A DNA stretch of 32,538 bases. Origin: Candidatus Zixiibacteriota bacterium. Its GTDB lineage: Bacteria; Zixibacteria; MSB-5A5; UM-FILTER-46-8. Below are positions 1-8,590 of the stretch, piece after piece. The DNA is taken from contig WJIJ01000200.1 of NCBI GenBank assembly GCA_014730345.1, positions 1 to 32,538 on the forward strand. The letters are read 5' to 3'. Position numbers and translations under genes: made by a program. Numbering within the stretch: position 1 is the stretch's first letter; each line of letters begins with the position of its first letter. The notes under the pieces were generated by a model. That model had not been told where the DNA came from. It ran no database searches and worked only from the letters and a program-made list of their open reading frames with translations.

Positions 1-4
1 GAAG

Positions 5-13
5 AAAGGAGGA
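5..13 (+). promoter_or_regulatory. Shine-Dalgarno of dnaK, decides the start
   Basis: A strong AAAGGAGGA stands just before dnaK. The ATG at 15 is only one base away, while the ATG at 21 lies seven bases downstream, the usual spacing. The second ATG is therefore taken as the start. Confidence 0.8.
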
Positions 14-20
14 CATGATT

Positions 21-1997
21 ATGTCTGATAAAATAATAGGAATCGACTTAGGTACAACTAATAGCTGTGTCGCCGTTATGGAAGGCGGCGATCCGGTTGT
101 TATTACCAACGCGGAAGGAAACCGCACCACCCCGTCGGTTGTCGGCTTTGCCAAAGACGGCGAACGGCTTGTGGGCCAGGTGGCTAAACGCCAGGCGGTA
201 ACCAATCCGATGAAAACCGTGTTTTCGGTCAAACGTTTCATGGGCCGCAAATACGACGAAGTTATCGATGAAACGCAGAACTTTCCATATAAGGTAGTCA
301 AAGGCCCTAACGGCGATGCCCGTATCGAGATTGACGGCAAGCAGTATTCGCCCCCGGAAGTCTCGGCGATGGTTCTGCAGAAGATGAAGCAGACCGCCGA
401 AGAGCATCTCGGGCAGAAAGTAACCAGGGCGGTAATCACCGTCCCGGCGTACTTTAACGACGCCCAGCGCCAGGCTACCAAGGATGCCGGCAAAATCGCC
501 GGACTGGAAGTAATGCGCATTATTAACGAGCCTACGGCGGCATCGCTGGCGTACGGTCTCGACAAGAAGAGCGACCAGAAGATAGCTGTCTACGACCTTG
601 GCGGCGGTACTTTCGATATTTCCATACTGGAAATCGGCGACGGCGTGTTCGAAGTCAAATCCACCAATGGTGATACTCACCTCGGCGGTGATGATTTCGA
701 TAAACGTGTCATCGACTGGCTGGTTTCCGAATTCAAGAAGGATGAGGGAATCGACCTTTCGAAGGACCCGATGGCATTGCAGAGGTTGAAGGAAGCCGCG
801 GAGAAAGCCAAGATAGAGCTTTCCTCCACCGCGGAGACCGATATCAACCTGCCGTTTATCTCTGCGGACAGCTCCGGACCGAAGCACCTGAATCTCAAGC
901 TGACCCGCTCGAAATTCGAGCAGTTGGTAGAGGACCTGGTTGAACGCACCATCGAGCCGGTCAAGAAGGCCCTGGCAGACGCCAACCTTTCGGCTTCGGA
1001 TGTCGACCAGGTAGTGCTGGTCGGCGGTATGACCCGTATGCCCAGGGTTCAGCAGGTAGTGAAGGAAATCTTTGGCAAGGATCCCCATAAGGGCGTGAAC
1101 CCGGACGAGGTCGTCTCTATCGGCGCGGCTATACAGGGCGGCGTTCTTGCCGGCGATGTTAAAGATGTACTCCTGCTGGATGTTACCCCGCTTTCGCTGG
1201 GTATCGAAACGCTTGGCGGCGTGTTCACCAAATTGATAGAGCGCAACACCACTATCCCGACCAAGAAGTCGGAGATATTCTCGACCGCCGCGGACAGCCA
1301 GACTTCGGTGGAAGTGCATGTACTCCAGGGCGAACGCGAGATGGCCGTGGATAACAAGACCATCGGCAGATTTCATCTCGATGGAATTCCGCCGGCGCCT
1401 CGGGGAATGCCCCAGATCGAGGTAACCTTTGATATCGACGCCAACGGCATATTAAACGTTTCGGCGAAGGATAAGGCTACCGGCAAGGAGCAGTCCATCA
1501 GGATCGAGGCTTCCAGCGGATTGACCGAGCAGGAAGTCGAGAAGATGGTCAATGACGCCAAGGCTAATGAAGGCGAGGATAAGCGCAGACGCGAACTTAT
1601 CGATGCCCGTAACACAGCCGACCAGCTTGTCTACCAGACCGAAAAGCAGTTGAAGGAGTTCGAGGATAAGATAGATTCCGATACTCGCTCGAAGGTACAG
1701 GCCGCAGCCGGCCGGGTAAAAGAAGCGATAAAGAGCGATAATCTCGATGAGATTAAATCATCTACCGAAGCGCTTCAGCAGGTCTGGCACCAGGCATCTT
1801 CGCAGATGTACCAGCAGGCCCAGACTCAGCAACAGCAGTATACCGGCGCTGATTCCGGCGGTAATGGCAACGGCCAGCGTCAGGGATACCAGCAGGGCGC
1901 CCAGGGACAGCCGCGTCAAAGCGCTGCCGGCAATGAAGGTTCATCCGATGAAAGAAAGCGGGCGGTAGACGCTGATTACGAAGTAGTTGATGATTAG
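21..1997 (+). CDS. dnaK: Molecular chaperone DnaK (Hsp70)
   Basis: ATP-driven cytoplasmic Hsp70 that binds exposed hydrophobic stretches of client proteins, working with J proteins and GrpE. The 658-residue product has the whole family layout. An N-terminal actin-like ATPase carries the phosphate-1 motif GIDLGTTNS near residue 7, the phosphate-2 motif DLGGGTFD near residue 192 and the adenosine motif [11 protein letters not shown] near residue 332. A substrate-binding beta domain, a helical lid and a Gln/Gly-rich tail ending in DYEVVDD follow; that ending is typical of bacterial DnaK. The ATG at 21 is preferred over the one at 15 because of SD spacing. Only 14 bases of upstream DNA are visible, so grpE, dnaJ or a CIRCE operator could lie just outside. 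A long open frame on the opposite strand is a known artefact of dnaK codon use. Confidence 0.98.
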   Translation: MSDKIIGIDLGTTNSCVAVMEGGDPVVITNAEGNRTTPSVVGFAKDGERLVGQVAKRQAVTNPMKTVFSVKRFMGRKYDEVIDETQNFPYKVVKGPNGDARIEIDGKQYSPPEVSAMVLQKMKQTAEEHLGQKVTRAVITVPAYFNDAQRQATKDAGKIAGLEVMRIINEPTAASLAYGLDKKSDQKIAVYDLGGGTFDISILEIGDGVFEVKSTNGDTHLGGDDFDKRVIDWLVSEFKKDEGIDLSKDPMALQRLKEAAEKAKIELSSTAETDINLPFISADSSGPKHLNLKLTRSKFEQLVEDLVERTIEPVKKALADANLSASDVDQVVLVGGMTRMPRVQQVVKEIFGKDPHKGVNPDEVVSIGAAIQGGVLAGDVKDVLLLDVTPLSLGIETLGGVFTKLIERNTTIPTKKSEIFSTAADSQTSVEVHVLQGEREMAVDNKTIGRFHLDGIPPAPRGMPQIEVTFDIDANGILNVSAKDKATGKEQSIRIEASSGLTEQEVEKMVNDAKANEGEDKRRRELIDARNTADQLVYQTEKQLKEFEDKIDSDTRSKVQAAAGRVKEAIKSDNLDEIKSSTEALQQVWHQASSQMYQQAQTQQQQYTGADSGGNGNGQRQGYQQGAQGQPRQSAAGNEGSSDERKRAVDADYEVVDD

Positions 1998-2015
1998 TAT
2001 AGATAACATGAAGCA

Positions 2016-2043
2016 TGGCGTCGGGTTCATATACCCGGCGCCA
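2016..2043. other. Stem-loop after dnaK
   Basis: An 11-bp inverted repeat (2016-2026 with 2033-2043, one G-U pair) closes a 6-base loop 18 bases after the dnaK stop. No U-run follows, so it is not a canonical intrinsic terminator. It could stabilise the 3' end of the dnaK message or act as a Rho-linked end. The rest of the 206-base gap holds only the promoter candidate listed next and one short frame without an RBS. Confidence 0.5.
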
Positions 2044-2127
2044 GCCAATTGCCCGGATAGCCGATGGCTTGTTCTTCGCCGAAATTGAGCGGAGGATTAC
2101 CGCGACTTAAAACAGAGAACTTTAATC

Positions 2128-2158
2128 TTGCTATTGCGGTTTAAAAATGCTATATAAA
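2128..2158 (+). promoter_or_regulatory. Candidate sigma70 promoter for the FmdB-type gene
   Basis: TTGCTA (2128-2133) stands 17 bases before TATATA (2151-2156) in an AT-rich stretch; the overlapping TATAAA at 2153 is a closer -10 but gives 19-base spacing. Predicted transcription starts about 40 bases before the ATG at 2204. Pattern match only. Confidence 0.4.
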
Positions 2159-2203
2159 AAGTTTGCTTTTAAGACGATATGATAAGTAGTAGCGAGGTTT
2201 GAT

Positions 2204-2512
2204 ATGCCGACTTATGAATACCATTGCGATAAATGCGGAACCGATTTCGAGGAGTTCCAGAAGATGACCGATCCTCCGTTGAGCGATTGTCCGATATGTA
2301 AAAACGAGCAATGCGTGCACCGTTTGATTTCCGGGGGAGCCGGATTGATTTTCAAGGGTTCCGGGTTTTATATAACAGACTACCGGTCGTCCGATTACAA
2401 GAAGGCGGCGGAAGCGGAGAAGAATTCGGTTTCGAGCAGTACAACATCGAAGAAAAAAGAGAGCAAAACGGAGAAGAAAGAATCGAAAACGAAAACTCCC
2501 GCTAAGGCGTGA
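2204..2512 (+). CDS. FmdB-type zinc ribbon protein
   Basis: Small protein of 102 residues beginning MPTYEYHCDKCG, the signature of the FmdB-type putative regulatory zinc ribbon family. Cys8/Cys11 and Cys29/Cys32 form the expected pair of CxxC knuckles for one zinc. A Gly-rich segment and the motif GSGFYITDYR follow, both usual in the family. The last 40 or so residues are a low-complexity Lys/Glu/Ser tail, probably disordered and basic. Family members were named from an amidase/formamidase regulator but their biochemical role is unsettled. The gene has its own promoter candidate and ends in a clear terminator, so it looks monocistronic between dnaK and the J-protein cluster. Confidence 0.88.
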   Translation: MPTYEYHCDKCGTDFEEFQKMTDPPLSDCPICKNEQCVHRLISGGAGLIFKGSGFYITDYRSSDYKKAAEAEKNSVSSSTTSKKKESKTEKKESKTKTPAKA

Positions 2513-2540
2513 GGTCTAAGTAGCAGATATTGGAAACTCG

Positions 2541-2568
2541 GGCGAGGGTAGCAACTCTCGCCTTTTTT
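2541..2568 (+). terminator. Rho-independent terminator after the FmdB-type gene
   Basis: A 9-bp GC-rich stem (2541-2549 with 2554-2562, one G-U pair), a 4-base loop and six T residues (2563-2568) make a textbook intrinsic terminator 28 bases after the stop codon. It ends only 11 bases before the next start codon at 2580. Confidence 0.85.
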
Positions 2569-2579
2569 ATGGCGGACAG

Positions 2580-3158
2580 ATGGAAGATTACTACAGGATA
2601 CTTGGATGCGACTACGATTGTGATGAAGCGCGGATACGTTCGGCGTATCGGGCAATGGCTAAAAACAGCCACCCGGATCATGGAGGCGAGCAGGTGAGTT
2701 TCGTGAGGGTAAAAGAGGCGTTCGACACTTTGAGCGATTCAGAGAAGAGGGAGCGTTATGACCGGGAAATCGGTATCCGAGTTTTCGAGGGCCGGAGATA
2801 CCGTACGACCAAACCTTCGCGGACGATTCGTTCAGAGAGGGATATTTATGATGACATAAAAGAAGCGGTTAAGACTAAAACAGGCTCCGAACTCGAAGGC
2901 GGTTTGTATGTAGAAATAGATGAGGATGAAATTGTGGTTAATTCCGATGGGGTGGTTCTTTTGGCGCCGGAGCTGGAAATAGTATGTCCGGCATGTATGG
3001 GATTCGGCGGCTGGTTGGGTAATTGTGAGAGATGCGGGGGAAGCGGAAGGGCGAAAACCGTAGAGTTGATACCCTTTCACCTTGAAGGCGTGCTGACTGC
3101 CGATGACCGGTTTTCATTTCAATATAAAAAATTTAAGGTGCAGGTGAAAGTTGTTTAA
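2580..3158 (+). CDS. Small J-domain protein with a half DnaJ zinc finger
   Basis: A 192-residue Hsp70 co-chaperone. Residues 1-65 are a J domain (YYRILGC start, HPD at 31-33, helix IV with RERYDRE) that should stimulate DnaK ATPase. There is no Gly/Phe-rich linker. Residues 136-156 carry two CxxCxGxG motifs (CPACMGFG and CERCGGSG) instead of the four of DnaJ, enough for a single zinc site. The last 35 residues are beta-like and may be a vestige of the first client-binding domain. It is therefore neither full DnaJ nor a bare J protein. Its stop is two bases before the RNase HIII start, so the two are co-transcribed. The RBS (GGCGGA at 2571) is weak and close, and a terminator lies immediately upstream, so the source of its transcript is unclear. 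Confidence 0.85.
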   Translation: MEDYYRILGCDYDCDEARIRSAYRAMAKNSHPDHGGEQVSFVRVKEAFDTLSDSEKRERYDREIGIRVFEGRRYRTTKPSRTIRSERDIYDDIKEAVKTKTGSELEGGLYVEIDEDEIVVNSDGVVLLAPELEIVCPACMGFGGWLGNCERCGGSGRAKTVELIPFHLEGVLTADDRFSFQYKKFKVQVKVV

Positions 3159-3160
3159 CG

Positions 3161-4051
3161 ATGAAGATAGAGTTCAAATATCCGCCCGGTGAGGGAAGCA
3201 AAATGATCGAATCCTTTGCCGATGCCCGTTGCTACCCGTACCAAAAGCGGGTGCTCAATGACGGTATGCTGGCCAAGTACAACCTGACCACCGGCTCGGA
3301 TAAGGAAACTGTATTGAACCTGTATATGAAAAAGGATGGCAGTTCATCATCGGTAATGCTGGAAAAAGGTAATGATGGAATCCTTGAGGAATTGATAAAC
3401 TTTACTAATTCGGGAATTGATATTCAACCGAGGATAGGTATCGATGAGGCGGGGAAGGGAGACTATTTCGGTCCGCTGGTAATCGCGGCGGTCGGGGTGG
3501 ATAAGGAATGTGAAATCAGGCTCAGGTCGATTGGAGTAGCCGACAGCAAGAATATTACCGATAAAGGTATTAAGGAACTTGAGCAAAAAATAAAGAAGAT
3601 TTGCCCGTACAGCGTAGTGCCTATAGGGCCCAAAAAATACAATGAGCTGTATGAATCAATCAGGAACTTGAACAAACTGCTTGCCTGGGGGCATGCCCGG
3701 GCGTTAGAGAATATTCTCGATAAATATGATTACCCGAGCGCGATATCGGATAAGTTCTCATCGAAGGATACTTTGAAAAGGGCGTTATTGGAAAAGGGTA
3801 AAAAGATAAAGTTGATAGAAAAGGTTCGCGCGGAAGCCGATACCGCCGTGGCGGCGGCATCGATTTTGGCGCGGGCGGAATTTTTAGATAGGTTACGAAA
3901 ACTTTCGAAGTTATCGGGAGTAACCCTGCCGAAGGGGTGCTCCGGGGAGGTTGTTGCGGCGGGCAAGAGCCTTCTTGAAAAATTCGGCGAGGGGAGTATC
4001 CCCAATTATGTGAAACTCCATTTTAAAACCACGCAAAAGGTTTTGGAGTAG
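3161..4051 (+). CDS. rnhC: Ribonuclease HIII
   Basis: Cleaves the RNA strand of RNA-DNA hybrids in the cytoplasm, with roles in primer removal and R-loop resolution. At 296 residues it has the usual HIII length. An N-terminal segment of about 85 residues corresponds to the substrate-binding domain that separates HIII from HII. The catalytic block IGIDEAGKGDYFGPLV follows (Asp95, Glu96), then DSK at 128-130, Asp197 in AISDKF, and AEADTAVAAASILARAEF, where Asp227 may complete the acidic quartet. GKG rather than the GRG of RNase HII supports the HIII assignment. It begins two bases after the J-protein stop and ends 16 bases before clpB, so the three genes look like one transcript. Confidence 0.93.
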   Translation: MKIEFKYPPGEGSKMIESFADARCYPYQKRVLNDGMLAKYNLTTGSDKETVLNLYMKKDGSSSSVMLEKGNDGILEELINFTNSGIDIQPRIGIDEAGKGDYFGPLVIAAVGVDKECEIRLRSIGVADSKNITDKGIKELEQKIKKICPYSVVPIGPKKYNELYESIRNLNKLLAWGHARALENILDKYDYPSAISDKFSSKDTLKRALLEKGKKIKLIEKVRAEADTAVAAASILARAEFLDRLRKLSKLSGVTLPKGCSGEVVAAGKSLLEKFGEGSIPNYVKLHFKTTQKVLE

Positions 4052-4067
4052 AAGGGAGTGATATAAT

Positions 4068-6710
4068 ATGCGTTTAGATAAATTGACACAGAAATCGCAG
4101 GATGCAATTCAATATGCCGCCGAGATGGCGCAATCGAAAGGGCATCAACAGGTAGAACCGGTTCATATCCTCAAGGCGATGCTTGAGCAGGAGGACTCGC
4201 TGGCGTCGGATCTGGTAATCAGGTGCGCAGCGTCGAGCGCCTCTATAAAAGCGGACCTTGACCAGGAAATCGAACTGATACCCAAAGTTTCCGGCGGTGG
4301 GTTCGGGCAGACATATCTGTCCAATGAATCCCGTATGGTTTTACAGAAAGCGGCTGAGGAAGCCGAGAATTTCAAGGATGAGTATGTTTCCATCGAGCAT
4401 ATACTTATCGCCATGCTGGAAACGGAAGGCGCGAAAACATCTAAAGTATTATCAAAAGCGGGGCTTACCCGAGATAAACTGATGAAAGCCCTCACCGAGG
4501 TCCGCGGCAACCAGCGTGTTACCGACCAGGATCCGGAGAGTAAATACAAAGTTCTGGAAAAATACAGCCGGGACCTGACCGGGTTGGCTACTAAAGGCAA
4601 ACTCGACCCGGTTATTGGCAGGGATGAGGAGATTCGTCGTATAATCAAGATTCTCTCACGGCGCACCAAGAACAACCCGGTGCTTATTGGTGAGCCGGGC
4701 GTGGGTAAAACCGCCATCGCCGAGGGTTTGGCAACCAAGATTGTGGAAGGCGATGTTCCCGAATCACTGAAGGACCGGAAGGTGATCGCCCTTGATTTAG
4801 GCGCTTTGCTGGCCGGGTCCAAATTCCGCGGGGAATTCGAGGAACGCTTGAAGGCGATAATCAAGGAAGTGGAGAAATCGCGGGGACAGATAGTGTTGTT
4901 CATAGATGAGTTGCATACTATAGTCGGCGCCGGCGCGGTTGGCGGGGCGATGGACGCTTCCAACATGCTTAAACCGGCATTAGCGCGCGGGGAACTGAGA
5001 TGTATTGGCGCGACCACTCTCGATGAATACCGTAAGAATATCGAGAAAGACGCCGCCCTTGAGCGCAGGTTCGCCCCGGTGGTTATCAATCCGCCGTCGG
5101 TGGAAGATACAATTTCAATCCTTCGCGGATTGAAAGAGCGATACGAGGTTCATCATGGCGTTAAAATCCGTGATGAAGCGTTAATCGCGGCGGCGAAGCT
5201 TTCCGACAGGTATATCGCCGACCGGTTCCTCCCTGACAAGGCTATTGATTTGATGGATGAATCCGCGGCGGAACTTAGAATTAACATCGACAGCATGCCC
5301 GCTGAAATCGATGAGATAGTCAAACGTATCCGCAGGCTGGAAATCGAGCGTGAGGGATTAAAACGGGATAAGAATGCCGGCAGGGAGCTTGAAGATATCG
5401 AGGATGAACTCGCTCAATTGCGCAAGGAAGAGGAAATCCTGAAACAACAATGGGAGACCGAAAAACTCATTGTAACCCGCATCCGCAACAACAAGGAAAA
5501 GATAGAACAGCTTCGCACTGAAGCCGACCGTGCGGAACGTGAGGCTAATTACGAACGCGCCGCGCAGATTAAATACGGCGAGATTCGTGAACTTGAGCAA
5601 AAGCTTGAGGCTGACTCGAAAACCCTTGCGGAAGTGCAAAAGGAGAAGAAGCTTCTTAAAGAAGAGGTTGATGCCGAGGATATCGCGTCGGTGATCAGCA
5701 AATGGACCGGAATTCCGGTTACCCGGTTGACCGAGGCGGAATCGGAGAAGCTCCTGAAACTCGAGGATGAATTGAGTATGCGCGTTGTCGGCCAGCCCGA
5801 GGCGGTCGAAGCTGTGTCCGAGGTGGTTCGCGCGTCGCGGGCCGGTATGTCCGACCCCGACAAACCGGCGGGGGTGTTTCTCTTTTTGGGACCGACAGGC
5901 GTGGGCAAAACCGAGTTAGCCAAAACGCTGGCATTGTCCCTGTTCGATGATGTCAACGCCATCACCCGTATTGACATGTCAGAGTACATGGAAAAATTCT
6001 CGGTTTCCCGATTAATCGGAGCTCCTCCGGGATATGTCGGCTACGAAGAAGGCGGGCAGTTGACCGAGGCGGTACGCAGGCGTCCATATTCGGTGATACT
6101 CCTCGATGAGGTGGAAAAGGCGCACCAGGAGGTTTTTAACATACTCCTGCAGGCGTTTGATGAAGGCCGCCTTACCGACAGCCAGGGGCGGACGGTTAAT
6201 TTCCGTAATTCAATATTTATTATGACCTCCAACATAGCCGCGGAATATATTATGGAAAAAGCGAAAGCGATTTCCACGGGACAGGAAGAAGAAGTCTACA
6301 GTCAACTGAAAGCTGAATTAATACCCATGTTGACCAAACATTTCCGCCCGGAATTCTTTAACCGTATCGATGAAACCATAGTCTTCAGGCCGCTCGCGCA
6401 TGAGCACCTGGAGAAAATTGTTGATATCCAGCTTGGATACCTTAACAAACGCCTGAGGGATAAGGAAATCGGGCTTAAGGTTAGCGACGAGATTAAAGCG
6501 TTAATTGCCGAACGCGGTTATGATCCTTCGCTGGGCGCGCGTCCATTGAAAAGGGTTCTCGATAAACTCTTGACTCAACCGGTTTCGAAAGGCATATTAT
6601 CCGGGAAGATAGTCCCCGGCAGTTCCTACGAAGCGGTATTGTCCGGAGACGGGATTGAGTTCCGAGAACTGGAGTCCGGCGAAAAGATAGATGAAACCGT
6701 GGAGGTATAG
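4068..6710 (+). CDS. clpB: ATP-dependent disaggregase ClpB
   Basis: Hexameric AAA+ machine that pulls polypeptides out of aggregates together with DnaK. The 880-residue product has the full order: Clp N-domain (1-150, starting [14 protein letters not shown]), first nucleotide-binding domain with Walker A GEPGVGKT near 208-215 and Walker B LFIDELHT near 280, the long charged coiled-coil middle domain (about 410-530) that distinguishes ClpB from ClpA/ClpC, and a second domain with Walker A GPTGVGKT near 608-615 and Walker [12 protein letters not shown] near 676. The SD GAAGGGAG before the ATG at 4068 is good. The stop codon shares one base with the next start, so translation is likely coupled to the lipoprotein. 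No heat-shock operator is visible nearby. Confidence 0.98.
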   Translation: MRLDKLTQKSQDAIQYAAEMAQSKGHQQVEPVHILKAMLEQEDSLASDLVIRCAASSASIKADLDQEIELIPKVSGGGFGQTYLSNESRMVLQKAAEEAENFKDEYVSIEHILIAMLETEGAKTSKVLSKAGLTRDKLMKALTEVRGNQRVTDQDPESKYKVLEKYSRDLTGLATKGKLDPVIGRDEEIRRIIKILSRRTKNNPVLIGEPGVGKTAIAEGLATKIVEGDVPESLKDRKVIALDLGALLAGSKFRGEFEERLKAIIKEVEKSRGQIVLFIDELHTIVGAGAVGGAMDASNMLKPALARGELRCIGATTLDEYRKNIEKDAALERRFAPVVINPPSVEDTISILRGLKERYEVHHGVKIRDEALIAAAKLSDRYIADRFLPDKAIDLMDESAAELRINIDSMPAEIDEIVKRIRRLEIEREGLKRDKNAGRELEDIEDELAQLRKEEEILKQQWETEKLIVTRIRNNKEKIEQLRTEADRAEREANYERAAQIKYGEIRELEQKLEADSKTLAEVQKEKKLLKEEVDAEDIASVISKWTGIPVTRLTEAESEKLLKLEDELSMRVVGQPEAVEAVSEVVRASRAGMSDPDKPAGVFLFLGPTGVGKTELAKTLALSLFDDVNAITRIDMSEYMEKFSVSRLIGAPPGYVGYEEGGQLTEAVRRRPYSVILLDEVEKAHQEVFNILLQAFDEGRLTDSQGRTVNFRNSIFIMTSNIAAEYIMEKAKAISTGQEEEVYSQLKAELIPMLTKHFRPEFFNRIDETIVFRPLAHEHLEKIVDIQLGYLNKRLRDKEIGLKVSDEIKALIAERGYDPSLGARPLKRVLDKLLTQPVSKGILSGKIVPGSSYEAVLSGDGIEFRELESGEKIDETVEV

Positions 6711-7099
6711 TGCTTAAGAAATATATCGCATTATTGATATTGCTCTCGGTGGCCGCCGCCCTGCTTACGGGGTGCGGCCAGCGGAGCGAAGAAGAACTTT
6801 TCACTTATGCACAGCAGGCGCAGGAGAATAACGAGCCGATTGAAGCCGTACGCGCTTACCGGGAGTTGATAGAGACTTATCCAGAAGGGGAGCATACGCC
6901 TAAGGCGCTGTTTATGATCGGCTTTGTATATTCCGAACAGGTAGCGGACAGCGGTAAAGCGATAGAAGCTTTTGAGGAATTTCTTTCGCGTTACCCGGAA
7001 CATGAACTCGCCGAGAGCGCGGGATTCATGGTCAAGGCTTTGAAAGGAGAAACTGCTGACCCGGTGCTTTCCGAGGAGGAGGAAGGGAAGGCCGGTTAG
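6710..7099 (+). CDS. TPR-like lipoprotein coupled to clpB
   Basis: A 129-residue secreted lipoprotein. A hydrophobic signal (residues 4-20) ends in the lipobox LLTGC with Cys22 as the lipidation site. The mature part is helical with tetratricopeptide features (AVRAYRELIETYPEGEHTPKAL and a second unit AIEAFEEFLSRYPEHELAESA), resembling the BamD/CpoB type of periplasmic TPR protein. The C-terminus is acidic. The start is a GTG overlapping the clpB stop by one base, with GGAGG at 6701-6705 inside clpB as its SD. Its partner is unknown. The pairing of an envelope lipoprotein with cytoplasmic ClpB is odd and may reflect shared stress expression rather than contact. Confidence 0.8.
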   Translation: MLKKYIALLILLSVAAALLTGCGQRSEEELFTYAQQAQENNEPIEAVRAYRELIETYPEGEHTPKALFMIGFVYSEQVADSGKAIEAFEEFLSRYPEHELAESAGFMVKALKGETADPVLSEEEEGKAG

Positions 7100-7207
7100 T
7101 TTAGTGATTGAGCGCGTCGCCGGGGAACCGAACCAAACCATTTTTTATTGCATCCTCTTAAATGGCGGGTAGCGGCATGGAAATAACATTTAATTGCATG
7201 GGACGGC

Positions 7208-8005
7208 TTATTCGGGTTTTACCGCTTTAACCGAGAACGACAGCGGAATTTTCTTTTCCTTGCCGGGTAACCACCACTTGCCGTCGCGTTCTACCGTGTT
7301 ATCCACACATTTATCCAGCGCGTATGGAAACTCATGGACGAATTCAATACGCAGGCCCGAATCGCACAGCGCGGTAATAACATCGCCAACGGTCCATGCC
7401 CATTCATGCGGGCGGTTTTCAATACGATAACTGGTGTCGCAATAGTCCTTTGCGTCATCATAAATCATGGGTTCATCTTCATGGAAGTATGGTTCATCCT
7501 CGGAATCATCGGAAAACATTATTATTATTGGATGGAACTCAAACAGGTAGAAAAACCCTCCACCTTTAAGATGGCTGGCTATCTGCTGTGCCCAGCCATC
7601 GAGGTCGTTTAACCATACCAGAACTCCCAATGAAGAGAAAACGATATCGAACTCTTCTTCCAACTGCAAATGCATGTCGTAAATATCGCTTTCGATAAAA
7701 GTAGCCGCAAGCTGGGTTTTTTCTGCCAGGCTTCTCGCAAGCCGGATTGATTTTTCCGAAAAATCAACGCCGGTTACTTCTGCTCCAAGGCGCGCGAAGG
7801 TCAGGGTATCGAGCCCGAAGTGGCACATCATGTGCAACAACTTCTTATTACGTACCTCGCCTACTTCATCGAGGATGGCTTTGTTGATAATTAGATCTCC
7901 GTCGAGAAACTCAGCGACTCTGTAGCCCGGATTTTCATAATGAACCGGCGTTATCTCATCCCAAACCCTGCGGTTTTCTTCCCGGTATCCGCGATATTTA
8001 TCCAT
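7208..8005 (-). CDS. Class I SAM-dependent methyltransferase
   Basis: A 265-residue protein with a Rossmann-type methyltransferase core. Motif I is the unusual LLHMMCHFGLDTLTFARLGA, followed by motif II VTGVDFSEKSI and the post-II segment FDIVFSSLGVLVWL. The segment after the SAM fold is acidic and aromatic-rich (SDDSEDEPYFHEDEPMIYDD). This subtype, with CHFGLDTL in place of GCGxG, is common in bacteria; the substrate is not predictable. It is the only minus-strand gene here and converges on the clpB operon, with no clear terminator between them. The SD GGAG lies about eight bases before the ATG. It shares the 104-base upstream gap with rpiB, transcribed divergently. Confidence 0.85.
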   Translation of the reverse strand: MDKYRGYREENRRVWDEITPVHYENPGYRVAEFLDGDLIINKAILDEVGEVRNKKLLHMMCHFGLDTLTFARLGAEVTGVDFSEKSIRLARSLAEKTQLAATFIESDIYDMHLQLEEEFDIVFSSLGVLVWLNDLDGWAQQIASHLKGGGFFYLFEFHPIIIMFSDDSEDEPYFHEDEPMIYDDAKDYCDTSYRIENRPHEWAWTVGDVITALCDSGLRIEFVHEFPYALDKCVDNTVERDGKWWLPGKEKKIPLSFSVKAVKPE

Positions 8006-8045
8006 GGGGAAATCTCCATATCCTTTTAGCTTTAAGCTTTTGAAA

Positions 8046-8074
8046 TTAATAATTGATTATCGTTGAAAATTCAA
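8046..8074 (-). promoter_or_regulatory. Candidate promoter for the methyltransferase
   Basis: Read on the minus strand, TTGAAT (8074-8069) is 17 bases from TATTAA (8051-8046). Predicted transcription starts about 35 bases before the methyltransferase ATG. The same AT-rich gap (8006-8109) must also hold the rpiB promoter on the + strand, for which I found only a weak match (TTGATT at 8053, TAATTT at 8076). Confidence 0.38.
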
Positions 8075-8109
8075 TTAATTTGTTGGTTTAAAGCGAAAGG
8101 AAGGATTTC

Positions 8110-8568
8110 ATGAAAGTTGCAATCGGCTCTGACCACGCTGGTTACGAATTAAAGGAAAAAATTAAAGCGCATCTTGAGGGCAAATTCGAGTTGACGGATT
8201 TCGGTACCCATTCAACCGATTCAACCGATTATCCCGACTATGCTAATAAAGTAGCCTGCGGGGTAGCTTCCGAGAATTTCGAAAAGGGAATACTCGTATG
8301 CTGGACTGGTAACGGAATGGCTATGGCCGCTAACAAAATCAAGGGTGTGCGCGCGGGTTTGTGTCTGAACGAGCGTATGGCGGAGTTGACCCGTCAGCAT
8401 AACGATGCCAATGTCCTGTGCCTGCCATCGTTGTTTGTTAAGCCTGAAGATGCCATAGTTATCGTGGATAAATTTTTTGACGCTGAATTCGAGGGCGGGC
8501 GCCACAGCAGGCGGGTTACCAAGATTGAACAAATGGAGTGCGGGGGCGGTTTTACGAATATAAGGTAA
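8110..8568 (+). CDS. rpiB: Sugar-phosphate isomerase, RpiB/LacAB family
   Basis: Likely interconverts ribose 5-phosphate and ribulose 5-phosphate in the pentose phosphate pathway. The 152-residue length and the motifs GSDHAG (6-11), the catalytic-cysteine loop at Cys64, [13 protein letters not shown] and RQHNDANVL (His97) are those of the family. The loop reads CWTGNGM rather than the common CGTGIGM, so the usual Gly after the catalytic Cys is Trp, as in some other RpiB/LacAB-like proteins; a different pentose or hexose phosphate substrate is possible. The SD AAGGAAGG precedes the ATG. It heads the run of genes to tatC and sits just before glyA, a common bacterial pairing. Confidence 0.88.
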   Translation: MKVAIGSDHAGYELKEKIKAHLEGKFELTDFGTHSTDSTDYPDYANKVACGVASENFEKGILVCWTGNGMAMAANKIKGVRAGLCLNERMAELTRQHNDANVLCLPSLFVKPEDAIVIVDKFFDAEFEGGRHSRRVTKIEQMECGGGFTNIR

Positions 8569-8579
8569 ACAGAAACTTT

Positions 8580-8583
8580 GGAG
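8580..8583 (+). promoter_or_regulatory. Shine-Dalgarno of glyA, decides the start
   Basis: GGAG here is one base before the ATG at 8585 but seven bases before the ATG at 8591, so the latter is the likely start ([12 protein letters not shown]). Confidence 0.65.
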
Positions 8584-8590
8584 TATGGAT

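Noticed and set aside
48..1376. Open frame of 442 codons on the minus strand opposite dnaK
   Set aside because: Long antisense frames opposite dnaK are a familiar by-product of its codon usage. The translation has no recognisable domain and the + strand gene is certain.
2008..2091. Short + strand frame of about 27 codons in the dnaK-FmdB gap
   Set aside because: No ribosome binding site, includes the hairpin arms, composition not protein-like.
4163..5089. Open frame of 308 codons on the minus strand opposite clpB
   Set aside because: Serine/arginine-rich low-complexity translation, no family signature, fully inside clpB.
7100..7207. Expected bidirectional terminator between the converging lipoprotein and methyltransferase genes
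   Set aside because: A T6 run is present at about 7141, but I could find no stem longer than five bases next to it.
8206..8230. Direct repeat of a 9-base unit (TTCAACCGA) in rpiB
   Set aside because: It simply encodes a repeated Ser-Thr-Asp in a surface loop; only two copies, no sign of slippage or phase variation.
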